Source of the DNA: Nitrospiraceae bacterium
GTDB taxonomy: Bacteria; Nitrospirota; Nitrospiria; Nitrospirales; Nitrospiraceae
Length of the DNA stretch: 64,000 bases
Reading direction: 5' to 3'
Assembly (NCBI GenBank): GCA_035623075.1
Contig: DASPUC010000043.1
Coordinates: 21,960-85,959, forward strand
A program made the position numbers and the translations under genes. Under the pieces are notes generated by a model. The model worked only from the letters and a program-made list of their open reading frames with translations. It searched no databases and had not been told where the DNA came from. Of the stretch, positions 40,555-49,375 are shown in pieces; the first letter of the stretch is position 1; the number at the start of each line of letters is the position of its first letter.

Positions 40555-41915
40555 CAACCCACTTCGCAGCACCTTTGATACATCTCGAAACATTTGGATG
40601 CCAGATGAACGAGTATGATTCTGAACTCGTTCGCTCGCTTCTGAAGCGAGAAGGCTTTGTGTTCACCGAGGATCGCGAGCGCGCCGACGTGATTCTTATG
40701 AATACCTGCGCCATCCGAGAGAATGCCCACAACAAAGTCTATAGTCACCTCGCTGATCTCAAAGCTCTCAAGAAGCAGCGTCCGCTGGTGGTGGGAGTTC
40801 TGGGGTGTATGGCACAGAATCTGAAGGAAGAGCTCACGGAGCAACAGCCTCTGGTCGACGTGCTTGCCGGTCCTGATGCCTATCGTCAATTACCCATGCT
40901 CCTAACCAACGCACTTCGATTACAGGAGCAAGGATCAGCTCTTAAGGGGTTTGCTGTCGATCTCTCCGAATACGAAACCTACGACGACGTTGTGCCAGAA
41001 CGGAACGACGGTGTGAATGCCTGGATCGCTGTTATGCGGGGATGCGATAATTTCTGCAGCTTTTGCGTCGTGCCTTATACGAGGGGACGAGAGCGGTCAC
41101 GCGACCCGGAAGGAATCGTACGAGAAGCTCGACAGATCGCTGCGCAAGGGTTTAAGCAGATCACTCTCCTGGGGCAAAACGTGAATTCTTACCGTCATGG
41201 CAGTTGGGACTTTGCCCGGTTGCTTACAGCGGTCGCTGACGTGCCTGGAATCGAACGTGTTCGCTTTACGTCCCCACACCCGAAAGATTTTCCCTCTGGC
41301 CTGATCGAGGTTGTCGCGGAGCATCCTCATGTTTGCAAACATATCCATCTTCCGATGCAGTCCGGTAGCGATCGTATTCTCAGCCTAATGAACCGCAATT
41401 ATACGAATGTGGAATATCGTGCTTTGGTGGATCGCATTCGAACGTTCCGTTCAGACATCGTGTTGACCACCGATATTATTTGCGGATTCTGTTCGGAAAC
41501 GGATGCCGAGTTTACTGAAACCTACAAGCTGATCGAAGAAATCCGATTTTATAACGCTTATATCTTCAAGTACTCTGAGCGAAAGCATACGATTGCCGCC
41601 AGAAAATTTCTCGATGACATTCCGGAGCAGGTGAAGGCGGAACGGGTTACCAGGCTCGTCGACCTTCAACATCGGATTTCTTACGAATACAACCGGTCAT
41701 ATATCGGCACCACAGTCGAGGTCTTAGTTGACGGTAATTCCAAACGCTCTGATTCTCAGTCAACGGGAAAGACCGATGGCAATGTCACCGTTGTCTGGGA
41801 TAAATCTCTCATTACCTGTCGGCCGGGAGATTTCGTCGGAGTGCCGATCCTTGATGCCTCAGCATCTACGTTGTTCGCCCACACACGCCCACAAGCACGA
41901 AAACTACTCTGCTGA
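40551..41915 (+). CDS. miaB: tRNA i6A methylthiotransferase MiaB (radical SAM)
   Basis: 454 residues from ATG 40551; the frame is open further upstream into mtaB but that part is not homologous. TFGCQMNEYDSE and NTCAIRENA supply [4Fe-4S] cysteines; radical SAM core CDNFCSFCVVP; C-terminal TRAM domain near VEVLVDGNSKR. Adds methylthio to i6A37. The 4-nt overlap makes it translationally coupled to mtaB, placing both tRNA methylthiotransferases in one unit. Confidence 0.95.
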   Translation: MTTHFAAPLIHLETFGCQMNEYDSELVRSLLKREGFVFTEDRERADVILMNTCAIRENAHNKVYSHLADLKALKKQRPLVVGVLGCMAQNLKEELTEQQPLVDVLAGPDAYRQLPMLLTNALRLQEQGSALKGFAVDLSEYETYDDVVPERNDGVNAWIAVMRGCDNFCSFCVVPYTRGRERSRDPEGIVREARQIAAQGFKQITLLGQNVNSYRHGSWDFARLLTAVADVPGIERVRFTSPHPKDFPSGLIEVVAEHPHVCKHIHLPMQSGSDRILSLMNRNYTNVEYRALVDRIRTFRSDIVLTTDIICGFCSETDAEFTETYKLIEEIRFYNAYIFKYSERKHTIAARKFLDDIPEQVKAERVTRLVDLQHRISYEYNRSYIGTTVEVLVDGNSKRSDSQSTGKTDGNVTVVWDKSLITCRPGDFVGVPILDASASTLFAHTRPQARKLLC

Positions 41916-42294
41916 CGCCTTGCTGTAGCTACAAGCCTTCACCGAACAATTCTGAACAGCAACGCTCAGCGAATGTCCGTCCGGTGCCGGCTTTGGAAGA
42001 AATCCTCTAGTCGAACGCCCCGCTCTCTCTGATCAGTTCAACCCCAGACGCAAAATCTTCTAAAACGGACCGCCACGTTGCTTGCCGGAGAAGATACGGC
42101 ATATCAATGTGTTAGAAAGCTATGGTTTACGGGTTTGGCTCATCTTTGTAGACCATCCTCCTGTAAAGGGTTTTTCATAAGCGTGGCCGTCCCACGAACT
42201 CTCGCACAGGCCTGTCCAAACTTCAAAAGGCATGGACTTTGCTTGATAAATTCGTCACTTCATCGTGTCGTAGCCTTCACCATTGGAGAGTCTC
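41916..42294. other. 379-bp intergenic stretch without recognised features
   Basis: No reading frame with a ribosome binding site, no tRNA and no clear hairpin-plus-T-tract were seen. The promoter for the small gene at 42295 should lie here. Confidence 0.5.
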
Positions 42295-42420
42295 ATGGAC
42301 CAGAACCAAACCATAGATCGGAAGTCCGAGCCCTCACTCAGCCTTGAAACCATCATCGCACTCGGACTCTTCGGATGGCTGACGATCAGTATGATCCTGA
42401 TGGGCTTCGGTATCTGGTAA
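42295..42420 (+). CDS. 41-residue single-helix membrane protein
   Basis: ATG 42295 is preceded by GGAGAG 5 nt upstream. Product: polar N-terminus (MDQNQTIDRKSEPSLSLE) and one long hydrophobic segment (TIIALGLFGWLTISMILMGFG) ending in IW, so a type-II single-span peptide. It ends 75 nt before the lipoprotein gene. No family recognised. Confidence 0.6.
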   Translation: MDQNQTIDRKSEPSLSLETIIALGLFGWLTISMILMGFGIW

Positions 42421-42495
42421 TTGGTCCAGCTAACGACCGTGCAGATCCTACACAAACCCGCCTACGTCGCGTTCGGAATGAGAAGGAGAAACCCC

Positions 42496-43428
42496 ATGCG
42501 GATCCATTCACTATTACGACAGCTGACCCAGGATGTTATTTTCGGTTTCATCGGACTGGCAGCAATGAGTCTGATCGCGGCAGGATGTGCAAACGGCTCG
42601 AAGATCGCGCAGAGTTCAAAAGGGAGCGTGTATCTCGAAGAAGTCCCCGATTGGTCCTTTGAAGCTTCCCATCCCGCGGTGATTGATCAGGTCACCATGG
42701 CGAAAGCCCTTCGCGGACTTTACACTGACAGCTTTCAAGGCGGCTCCTCACAAATGTCCGCTGGCGGCGGCAAGCCGATGAGAATATTCAGCGATGAAGA
42801 TGTTGACTTTTTGAGTCCCCTGCTCACGCACGCTTTATCCAGGGCGAAACCCGAGCAACTCGTGAGTTTCCGCACATCTTCATCGGCAGGGTCAGGTTCT
42901 GAACCCGCCGCGGGCACCATCTATCTCCAAAAAGGAGCTCTGCATGTGACGCTCGCCCAGGGACGACCCGTTAAAGGATTCATGCCTGAGAGCGTCGCTC
43001 GTATCGAGCAAGCCCCGGCGTATGCGGCAGCTGGCGGCAAAGGGTACATGGCTGCGGTGATTGATTATCAAGCGCTTGCCATCGCCCCTGCTGTTGCGCC
43101 GCTGCCTGTCGCGCAAGCTGCACCCAAGACCGTTCCAGCTTCCGTTCAGGCCGCCACACCACAGACCAAGCCTCAGCCAGTCGCAAGCCTCGACGTGGAA
43201 GAGAGCAAGGACAGCTCTTCCGTGACCCAGGAACAATACGAACTCAAGAAGACCAAAGACGCCCTCGCCAAGAAGGACACTGAGATCAAGATGCTGCGCA
43301 GAGAGGCGGAATGGATGAAGCGGGAACTGCGTGAGCGTGACCTGGAGATCAAGGCAATAAAGGCAAGCAAAGTCTCGGCGAAGCCGGCGACGAAGAAGAA
43401 AACGGCTGAGGCAACCCAGACACGCTAG
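42496..43428 (+). CDS. Lipoprotein with C-terminal coiled coil
   Basis: 310 residues from ATG 42496 (AGAAGGAG upstream). Lipoprotein signal IGLAAMSLIAAGC, a ~160-residue domain containing FSDEDVDFLSPLLTHAL and AGTIYLQKGALHVTL, an Ala/Pro/Val linker, and a C-terminal coiled coil (KKTKDALAKKDTEIKML...). The tail is Lys-rich. Probably spans from the outer membrane towards the wall. Not recognised as a named family. Confidence 0.75.
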   Translation: MRIHSLLRQLTQDVIFGFIGLAAMSLIAAGCANGSKIAQSSKGSVYLEEVPDWSFEASHPAVIDQVTMAKALRGLYTDSFQGGSSQMSAGGGKPMRIFSDEDVDFLSPLLTHALSRAKPEQLVSFRTSSSAGSGSEPAAGTIYLQKGALHVTLAQGRPVKGFMPESVARIEQAPAYAAAGGKGYMAAVIDYQALAIAPAVAPLPVAQAAPKTVPASVQAATPQTKPQPVASLDVEESKDSSSVTQEQYELKKTKDALAKKDTEIKMLRREAEWMKRELRERDLEIKAIKASKVSAKPATKKKTAEATQTR

Positions 43429-43434
43429 GTGATC

Positions 43435-44151
43435 TCAACCAACATTCACTACTTCCGGCTGAAGTAGGACAACTTCGCGGGACAGCGGCTGTCGAAAATT
43501 CATTCGGCAAAAACACGCATACGTCACGTACGTATCCTGCAGACAATAGCGAGCTAACTCAGCCCCCTGTCCCTTCTCCCACATCTCGGCCACCAGTTCT
43601 CCGCTTCCAGATTTGGTCTCGACATTCAAGGCCCTCGCCAGGACATCCAATTTCACCCATCCCCGGGTATCCCAATTACTCCAGACGGCCATTGTGTCGT
43701 ACACCGGCTCCGTACGAAACTTTGCCAAGCTGATGTCCAAGCTGGGCCTGACTTGATGGATCATAGATCGTTTCTTAATGAACGGCAGGTCAAAGCCCAG
43801 CCCGTTATGGGTAATGAAAAGGGTAGGACGATCCTGCGCGAGTCGGCTCCAGAATTGCCGCAAGAGTTCTCGTTCATTCGCCCCATACCAAGCCACCGCC
43901 CCCCGCGGTTCCATTTGATCAGAGAACTCAAGTAGTCCGATACAGACCACTCGGCTATAGGTACCATCGAAGGCGGATTTTGCGTAGAGTTCGTCTTCAG
44001 CACGCTTTAAGGCATCCACCTCCCCGGCGGTAAAGAGGTCAAATCCTGGTTCGACGGATTCGCTGCTGCTGCGTACCGACCCTACGCCGGACAGTCGGGC
44101 CCATTCCTCTCGCGGGGCTTGAATCGTTTCTATATCGAGCACGACCTTCAT
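43435..44151 (-). CDS. 3'-5' exonuclease, DEDDy DnaQ/PolB type
   Basis: 238 residues. Exo I motif VVLDIETI, Exo II FITHNGLGFDLPF, and Exo III YCLQD (Y-x3-D) make a complete DEDDy catalytic set. The protein matches the stand-alone 'predicted PolB-like exonuclease' family, not a polymerase. Its ATG overlaps the mutT stop by 4 nt, forming a mutY-mutT-exonuclease unit for oxidative DNA damage or 3'-end cleaning. Confidence 0.9.
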   Translation of the reverse strand: MKVVLDIETIQAPREEWARLSGVGSVRSSSESVEPGFDLFTAGEVDALKRAEDELYAKSAFDGTYSRVVCIGLLEFSDQMEPRGAVAWYGANERELLRQFWSRLAQDRPTLFITHNGLGFDLPFIKKRSMIHQVRPSLDISLAKFRTEPVYDTMAVWSNWDTRGWVKLDVLARALNVETKSGSGELVAEMWEKGQGAELARYCLQDTYVTYACFCRMNFRQPLSREVVLLQPEVVNVG

Positions 44152-44561
44152 TGCTGTAACTGGCGCGCCTGTTCCTGTAGAGAGTCAATCACCGGCCGAT
44201 CAGCCGGGGGAAACTCAAAGTTTTCGAGTTGATCGGGATAGACCCAGCGGATTTCAGCACAGTCAACAGGAGTCGGTTGCCCGCTTTCGATCGTGCAACG
44301 GAAAAAATGGAGTTCCACAGTCTTCTCGGGATATTCATGCCGGATAATATGAAACGGGCTCACAAGGTCGATCCGGACATGCAGTTCTTCCCACAATTCA
44401 CGCCGGAGACACTCCTCCAATGTTTCTCCCGCTTCACGTTTGCCACCAGGAAATTCCCAGAGTCCTTCCAAATGGACGCCCGACTTGCGCCGCGCGATCA
44501 AGTACCGACCGTCGCGGTTGATCAGACCCGCAGCGACTTCGATCGTTCGCATAGCCGCCAT
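44148..44561 (-). CDS. MutT-type Nudix hydrolase
   Basis: 137 residues. Nudix box GGKREAGETLEECLRRELWEEL with all acids in place. N-terminus TIEVAAGLINRDGRYLIARR and WEFPGG match MutT (8-oxo-dGTP diphosphatase) closely. Gene starts directly at the mutY stop (TGAATG) and overlaps the exonuclease start downstream. Coupling with MutY argues for oxidised-nucleotide sanitation. Confidence 0.85.
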   Translation of the reverse strand: MAAMRTIEVAAGLINRDGRYLIARRKSGVHLEGLWEFPGGKREAGETLEECLRRELWEELHVRIDLVSPFHIIRHEYPEKTVELHFFRCTIESGQPTPVDCAEIRWVYPDQLENFEFPPADRPVIDSLQEQARQLQQ

Positions 44562-45290
44562 TCAGCTCTCCCGACTGGTGTCACAGGGATAGGATTTACA
44601 GAATGTTTTCATGGGGCAAAGCTGGCAGTAGGGATTTCTCGCGGTGCAACACATGGCCCCAAAGTCCATCATCGCTTGGTTAAAGTCATATCCCTTCCCC
44701 CGCGGAATCAACGACTCGGATAATTCCCACAGCACGGTTTTCTGTGATTTGGGGGTTCCCTTTCCTACAAAAACGCGATGCAACACGCGCATGACGTTTG
44801 TGTCGAGAATCGGTGCGTCTTCATTGAAGGCGAACGATCGAATGGCACCTGCCGTATAGCGGCCTATCCCCTTGAACGACAGCAATTCTTCTTGACCGTT
44901 CGGAAGTTTCCCTCCATACCGAGCAACCGTTTCGCGGGCGATGCCATGCAACCGCTCCGGACGGATGTTATAGCCCAACGGATACCAAGTTTGTTTTACA
45001 TCCCCGACCGGTGCCTCCGCCAAGTCTTCAATACTGGGGTAGCGGTCAAGGAACTCATGGTACTTCGGAATCACCCGGTCCACTTGAGTTTGCTGGAGCA
45101 TCACTTCGGACACCAGGATGTGGTAAGGATTTGACGTTTTTCGCCAGGGCAGGTCCCGTCCATGTTCCTTGTACCATTTGAGGAGCTTCTGCTGAAATCG
45201 CCGCTTGAGCGAGGCATCGAGTCGGGAGAGCTGTGATGGCTTCCTATTCTTCCGAAGTGAGGACGTCCGAGGTTGTGTCTTGCGAGGCAT
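44562..45290 (-). CDS. mutY: A/G-specific adenine glycosylase MutY, short form
   Basis: 242 residues. HhH-GPD glycosylase: SEVMLQQTQVDRVIPKY (catalytic Glu), helix-hairpin-helix LLSFKGIGRYTAGAI, catalytic Asp in PILDTNVMRVL, and the [4Fe-4S] motif C-x6-C-x2-C-x5-C (CTARNPYCQLCPMKTFC). It ends right after the cluster, lacking the ~100-residue C-terminal Nudix-like domain that recognises 8-oxo-G in E. coli MutY. A free MutT follows immediately. Excises A opposite 8-oxo-G. Confidence 0.93.
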   Translation of the reverse strand: MPRKTQPRTSSLRKNRKPSQLSRLDASLKRRFQQKLLKWYKEHGRDLPWRKTSNPYHILVSEVMLQQTQVDRVIPKYHEFLDRYPSIEDLAEAPVGDVKQTWYPLGYNIRPERLHGIARETVARYGGKLPNGQEELLSFKGIGRYTAGAIRSFAFNEDAPILDTNVMRVLHRVFVGKGTPKSQKTVLWELSESLIPRGKGYDFNQAMMDFGAMCCTARNPYCQLCPMKTFCKSYPCDTSRES

Positions 45291-45459
45291 CCCGAATCAC
45301 CGCGTCAACCGGCATTGTAGGGGGGCCCTCCGTGAAAAGCAACGATGCCAGGCGGTTAAGAATCGTCTTTTTCTAGCCAGCAATCGTGAGCTTTGCGACA
45401 ATTCTTCTCACAGCTACTGGCTGTCCTTTGGTCCCGAACAGCAGGAGTCGATCAGAAAA

Positions 45460-45777
45460 ATGGTTGTTCGTAAATTTCCTCGGTTTCCCGTGTCTTTTTC
45501 CGGCACGCTCGTGCAGCGGGATGCCTTCAAGCACAAGGGCTCGCTTCGGGATCTCTCCCTACGCGGTTGCCGCGTTGAAACGATGATTCAACCCTTTACT
45601 GGCATGCAAGTGGAACTCCATCTTCACATTCCTGGCGAGCCTGCCCCAATCACTATTACGAATGCGACGGTGCGATGGTCCGGCTCTCACGGTGTCGGCA
45701 TGGAGTTTTTGAACGTCGCCCCGCCCCAACAAGAACGTCTCACCCGCGTGATTCAGCAACTCGCCAAGAAGGCTTAA
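45460..45777 (+). CDS. PilZ-domain protein
   Basis: 105 residues from ATG 45460. RKFPRFPV provides the RxxxR motif and RDLSLRGCRVE the (D/N)xSxxG motif of a c-di-GMP-binding PilZ domain; the remainder forms the expected beta barrel plus a C-terminal helix. Single-domain PilZ proteins relay c-di-GMP signals to motility, polysaccharide or other effectors. The frame is open for 85 codons upstream, but that sequence is unlike a protein domain. Confidence 0.85.
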   Translation: MVVRKFPRFPVSFSGTLVQRDAFKHKGSLRDLSLRGCRVETMIQPFTGMQVELHLHIPGEPAPITITNATVRWSGSHGVGMEFLNVAPPQQERLTRVIQQLAKKA

Positions 45778-45780
45778 TCA

Positions 45781-45996
45781 CTAAGGTTCGTTCCTGGCGG
45801 TGGATTGATAGATCCGGTAGAGCACAGCACCTGCCAGGACGGCGATGATCAGTCCCGCAACTAGGCGGGCTCCCAGACTAATCGGACCAAAGAACAGCTC
45901 ATAGAGACGAGGAATCGCAATCGACGCCACGACAGCCAGCGCCAGTGCAACAATGTGGACCCGCAAGTAGATCGGCTCGCCCGGTTTTCGTGTCAC
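45781..45996 (-). CDS. Small two-helix membrane protein
   Basis: 71 residues with two hydrophobic segments (LRVHIVALALAVVASIAI; LVAGLIIAVLAGAVLYRI) separated by a short polar loop. It is convergent with the PilZ gene (3 nt between stops) and lies 12 nt downstream of the SDR stop on the same strand. Family not recognised. Confidence 0.6.
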   Translation of the reverse strand: MTRKPGEPIYLRVHIVALALAVVASIAIPRLYELFFGPISLGARLVAGLIIAVLAGAVLYRIYQSTARNEP

Positions 45997-46008
45997 GTTG
46001 TCCTCAGC

Positions 46009-46728
46009 TCACCAGTCCGCCCCAAGTCGATCCAGAACTACCTGCTGGACTACTGCATAGGGTCCGAGAGTCGCGAGATACACAGCCGTTTCCGCAATAT
46101 CCCACGGGCTGATCTTTTCACTCCGAATGATATCTTCGGCCGATGCGTCCACGAGTTCATCAGCAACCCCGGCTGGACAGATCGCACTGACTTTGATGTT
46201 GCACTGACGCCCTTCGTCACCCAACGACTTCGTCAAAGCCATCACGGCATGTTTGGAGGCGCTATAGGTTCCGGTTCCAGCCCAAGCCTGCACTCCCGCA
46301 ACGCTCGACATATTGATGATGACTCCCCCTCCTTGCTTTTTCATCTGCTTGAATCCGGCTCTGCAACAGAAGAATGTGCCCCGCAAGTTGACATTCATCA
46401 CCTCGTCGAATGCCGCTGTGGTCGTCTCCGCCAAGCGTCTCCCGCCAAAGATCCCGGCATTGTTCACCAAAATGTCAAGCCGGCCGTATCGTCGCACTGC
46501 GTCTTGGATGAGCGCGTCGACCTGGCGCTCGTCAGTGACGTCCGTTTGAACGGCCACACCCTCTCCTCCCGCCTGACGAATCTTAGCCACGGTCTGCTCA
46601 CACAATTCGACGCGCCTGGCTGCAACGATAACCTTGGCCCCTTCACCGGCATATCGTAAGGCAATCGCTTTGCCGATCCCACTACTACTTCCCGTAACAA
46701 TCGCAGTCTCTCCGACCAATCGCTTCAT
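46009..46728 (-). CDS. Short-chain dehydrogenase/reductase
   Basis: 239 residues. Rossmann motif TGSSSGIGKAIAL, NNAGIFG, and the catalytic Ser/Tyr/Lys in NMSSVAGVQAWAGTGTYSASKHA. This classical SDR resembles 3-oxoacyl-ACP reductase (FabG) and related oxidoreductases; the substrate cannot be told from sequence. Arg-rich region after the Gly motif (VAARRVELC) suggests NADP preference. Confidence 0.88.
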   Translation of the reverse strand: MKRLVGETAIVTGSSSGIGKAIALRYAGEGAKVIVAARRVELCEQTVAKIRQAGGEGVAVQTDVTDERQVDALIQDAVRRYGRLDILVNNAGIFGGRRLAETTTAAFDEVMNVNLRGTFFCCRAGFKQMKKQGGGVIINMSSVAGVQAWAGTGTYSASKHAVMALTKSLGDEGRQCNIKVSAICPAGVADELVDASAEDIIRSEKISPWDIAETAVYLATLGPYAVVQQVVLDRLGADW

Positions 46729-46793
46729 GAAGAGCCCTCCTGATTCTAGGCCAGTTGCAATTCAGCTTCCCCAATTCGTATTCTCGTTGTGTC

Positions 46794-46997
46794 ATGGATA
46801 TCTCACATCTTACCCTTGAACAGCTACAGAACCTTGTGCGCGGCTTTGTCGATGATCGACTCCGTGAGCTACTGGGCGACCCCGATCTAGGACTCCAGCT
46901 TGGAGAAGACCTACGTGCGCGACTGAAAGAATCGCTCTCCAGTACAGAGCGCTTGTCCGGCGAAGAACTTGCCGACCAGCTCGGACTCCGGTGGTAA
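46794..46997 (+). CDS. Putative antitoxin of a RelE/ParE-type module
   Basis: 67 residues starting at ATG 46794. Acidic, highly helical (LTLEQLQNLVRGFVDDRLREL...), ending ...LADQLGLRW. It precedes a RelE-like gene by 6 nt, the position and size of a type II antitoxin. It has no obvious DNA-binding signature, so it may be an antitoxin that acts only by binding the toxin. The upstream sequence to 46755 is not counted. Confidence 0.65.
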   Translation: MDISHLTLEQLQNLVRGFVDDRLRELLGDPDLGLQLGEDLRARLKESLSSTERLSGEELADQLGLRW

Positions 46998-47003
46998 CCC
47001 ATC

Positions 47004-47267
47004 ATGGCATGGTACCGCATCGCGTATCGCCCGACCGTGCTCAAAGACCTCGCTCACGTCGATTCCGGCATGGCCCAACGACTTGTAGACAAGACGAAGT
47101 GGCTGGCCTCCAACGCCGAGAATCTCCGCCACGAATCGGTCACGACAGAATTGCCTGGGTTATGTAAATACGCCGTCGCCGACTGGCGAATTTTCTATTC
47201 GCTCGATCGGGCCGAACACCTGGTCGAGATTCACGGCATCGTTCAAGAAAAGGATTTGCGAAGATGA
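47004..47267 (+). CDS. RelE/ParE-superfamily toxin-like protein
   Basis: 87 residues. RelE fold pattern: MAWYRIAYRPTVLKDLAHV at the start, central helices, then LPGLCKYAVADWRIFYSLDRAEHLVEIHGIVQEKDLRR, which is the typical beta hairpin of the family with the final KDLRR. Family members cut mRNA on the ribosome (RelE) or poison gyrase (ParE); which applies here is unclear. The stop overlaps the next ATG by 4 nt. Confidence 0.8.
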   Translation: MAWYRIAYRPTVLKDLAHVDSGMAQRLVDKTKWLASNAENLRHESVTTELPGLCKYAVADWRIFYSLDRAEHLVEIHGIVQEKDLRR

Positions 47268-47578
47268 TCGTCGTCACGGTCGCCGCCATCACCCGTCTGA
47301 AAGCGATTCAGCTCGATCACCTGGAAGATCCGGTCATCCGCATCTCCGTCCGTGATTTGGACCAGACCCGCTTGAACTTCAGCATTTCCATGGAAGCCGC
47401 CGCTCAACCTGAGGATGCCGTTCAAGAAATCGACGGGCTCACGATCGCCATCGAACAATACAGTGCCTCCCGGATGGATGGAGTAACCCTCGACTACACC
47501 ACCACCGACGGCTTTCGCTTCCTCCACGACGAGCAAGGGCGCAGCCTCCCGCTCCTAACCATTCCCTCGCTCAATTGA
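47264..47578 (+). CDS. IscA/HesB-like protein lacking cysteines
   Basis: 104 residues. The layout VTVAAITRLKAIQ ... IRISVRDLDQTRLNFSISMEAAAQPEDAVQEIDGLTIAIEQYSASRMDGVTLDY closely follows the A-type Fe-S carrier family (strand, helix, strand with ...YSASRMDGVTLDY...). The three conserved cysteines (Cx~60CxC) are absent: the protein has no cysteine. It cannot bind iron-sulfur in the usual way. Translationally coupled to the toxin-like gene by ATGA. A divergent structural or regulatory role is likely. Confidence 0.75.
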   Translation: MIVVTVAAITRLKAIQLDHLEDPVIRISVRDLDQTRLNFSISMEAAAQPEDAVQEIDGLTIAIEQYSASRMDGVTLDYTTTDGFRFLHDEQGRSLPLLTIPSLN

Positions 47579-47595
47579 TGATTCGACGAATCCGG

Positions 47596-48135
47596 CTAGA
47601 CAAGGCGGTCCGGCAGACTTGCCACGTGCACGCGAAACGTGCCGTGGACCGCATCCTCGACATAACGGCGCAGGGCATCCTTTACGACGGAAAAGGCGAT
47701 TTGATCCCAGGGAATGGTGTCGCGGCTGAATAAGCGCACATCCAGACTTTCCTCTCCTGCACGAAATTCTGGAGCAACCATGCGACCTCGAAAGATCATG
47801 TACACCTGACCAACATGCGGCAAGCTGAGCACGGCATACAGCGATGTCACCTCGACCTGAGCGTGCGCCTCTTCTTCAGTTTCACGCCTGGCAGCCTGTT
47901 CGGTGCTCTCACCGATCTCCATAAAGCCGGCCGGGAACGTCCAGAGGCCGGACTTCGGTTCGATCGCGCGACGACACAGCAGAATCTGATCTTCCCACTC
48001 CGGAATACAGCCGGCAACGATCTTGGGATTGTGATAGTGAATCGTCTGACAGGACTCGCACACGAAGCGGAGCAAATTATCTCCGGGCGGAATTTTCTTC
48101 GATACCGGTTTGCCGCAAACGCTGCAAAAGTTCAT
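47596..48135 (-). CDS. Nudix hydrolase with N-terminal zinc ribbon
   Basis: 179 residues. Zinc ribbon CSVCGKP ... CESC (residues 4-30), then KIVAGCIPEW and the Nudix box GFMEIGESTEQAARRETEEEAH. Resembles NudC/ADP-ribose-type pyrophosphatases with a zinc ribbon. The Nudix box's last Gly is replaced, though all catalytic acids are present. Substrate unclear (NADH, ADP-ribose or a nucleotide). Confidence 0.88.
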   Translation of the reverse strand: MNFCSVCGKPVSKKIPPGDNLLRFVCESCQTIHYHNPKIVAGCIPEWEDQILLCRRAIEPKSGLWTFPAGFMEIGESTEQAARRETEEEAHAQVEVTSLYAVLSLPHVGQVYMIFRGRMVAPEFRAGEESLDVRLFSRDTIPWDQIAFSVVKDALRRYVEDAVHGTFRVHVASLPDRLV

Positions 48136-48168
48136 CCGTCAACCATGAGCCTGCAGGACGTGCTCTAG

Positions 48169-49347
48169 ATGGATAGCACAAACCATTGGTTCTTTACACC
48201 TTGTCCACGAGGACTTGAGGTCGTGCTGGAAGAGGAACTTCACAGTTTTGGCATCTCGGCCACGAAAAGCACCGAGGGTGGCGTTGCATTCCAAGCTCCC
48301 TGGCCCTCCCTGTATCGGGTCAACCTCGAAAGCCGTATCGCCAGTCGCGTACTCTGGCGTGTCGGCCACGCTTCATATCGTTCGGAAGACGACATCTATC
48401 GTGAGGCCTATGCCCTTCCCTGGCCCGATTGGTTCCTGCCATCCCACACCATCAAGGTCAAGATCAGTGCACGGCATTGTCCGCTCACCAGCCTAGATTT
48501 TGTGACCTTGCGGGCCAAAGACGCCATCTGCGACAAATTCCTTTCGGTTCGACATCGTCGACCGAGCGTCGATACGCATCGCCCCGATATCCGTATCGAT
48601 GCGTTCCTGGACGCGACGACTGTGACGTTCTACCTTGACACATCGGGTGACCCATTGTTCAAGCGGGGCCATCGGATCAGCACCGGTCAAGCTCCCTTGC
48701 GCGAAAATCTGGCTGCCGGTCTGCTGCGATTAGCCGGCTGGACTCCGCGCGGCGTTCTGCTCGACCCAATGTGCGGAAGCGGAACGATTCCCCTTGAAGC
48801 GGCACTCATCGCGCGACAGATTGCCCCGGGACAAGCTCGTTCTTTCGCGTTTGAGCGATTCCTGATCCATGATGCTCAATACTGGGGGCACCTGCGAGAA
48901 GCGAGTCGCGCTCAGCAACTGGCTGAAGTTCCCACCCCTATCTATGCGTCCGACCGTGATCCTGCCGCCATCAAGCTCGCACAATGGACGTTCCAAGGTG
49001 CCGGGGTAACCATTGATATTCGCCTCCGCCAGAGTGACATCCTGGACCTCACAGCACCGGCCAACGAGGGCATCATGATGATCAATCCTCCCTATGGCGT
49101 GCGGCTGAGTTACGCGGATGAGTTCGATCTATTCTATCCTAAGGTTGGCAACTGGTTGAAACAGCGGTTTGCGGGCTGGAAGGCCTACATCTTCACGGGC
49201 GACAGTCGCGTCCCGAAGCTAATCGGGTTGTCCCCCTCAAGACGAATCCCGCTCTTTAACGGACCATTGGAATGTCGTCTCTATGAGTTTCGGATCGTCG
49301 AAGGATCGATGCGAAAGGCCAACCGGATCACCCGTGGTAATGGATAA
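48169..49347 (+). CDS. THUMP-domain rRNA (guanine-N2) methyltransferase
   Basis: 392 residues. N-terminal THUMP domain (FFTPCPRGLEVVLEEELHSFG ...), then a Rossmann methyltransferase with SAM-binding VLLDPMCGSGTIPLEAALIA and the catalytic MMINPPYGVRL (NPPY). Corresponds to the N-terminal m2G2445-type half of RlmL; the length excludes the second RlmK domain. Probably methylates a 23S rRNA guanine. Confidence 0.88.
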   Translation: MDSTNHWFFTPCPRGLEVVLEEELHSFGISATKSTEGGVAFQAPWPSLYRVNLESRIASRVLWRVGHASYRSEDDIYREAYALPWPDWFLPSHTIKVKISARHCPLTSLDFVTLRAKDAICDKFLSVRHRRPSVDTHRPDIRIDAFLDATTVTFYLDTSGDPLFKRGHRISTGQAPLRENLAAGLLRLAGWTPRGVLLDPMCGSGTIPLEAALIARQIAPGQARSFAFERFLIHDAQYWGHLREASRAQQLAEVPTPIYASDRDPAAIKLAQWTFQGAGVTIDIRLRQSDILDLTAPANEGIMMINPPYGVRLSYADEFDLFYPKVGNWLKQRFAGWKAYIFTGDSRVPKLIGLSPSRRIPLFNGPLECRLYEFRIVEGSMRKANRITRGNG

Positions 49348-49375
49348 TCCCGCACGGTATGCTGTACGCACTTCT

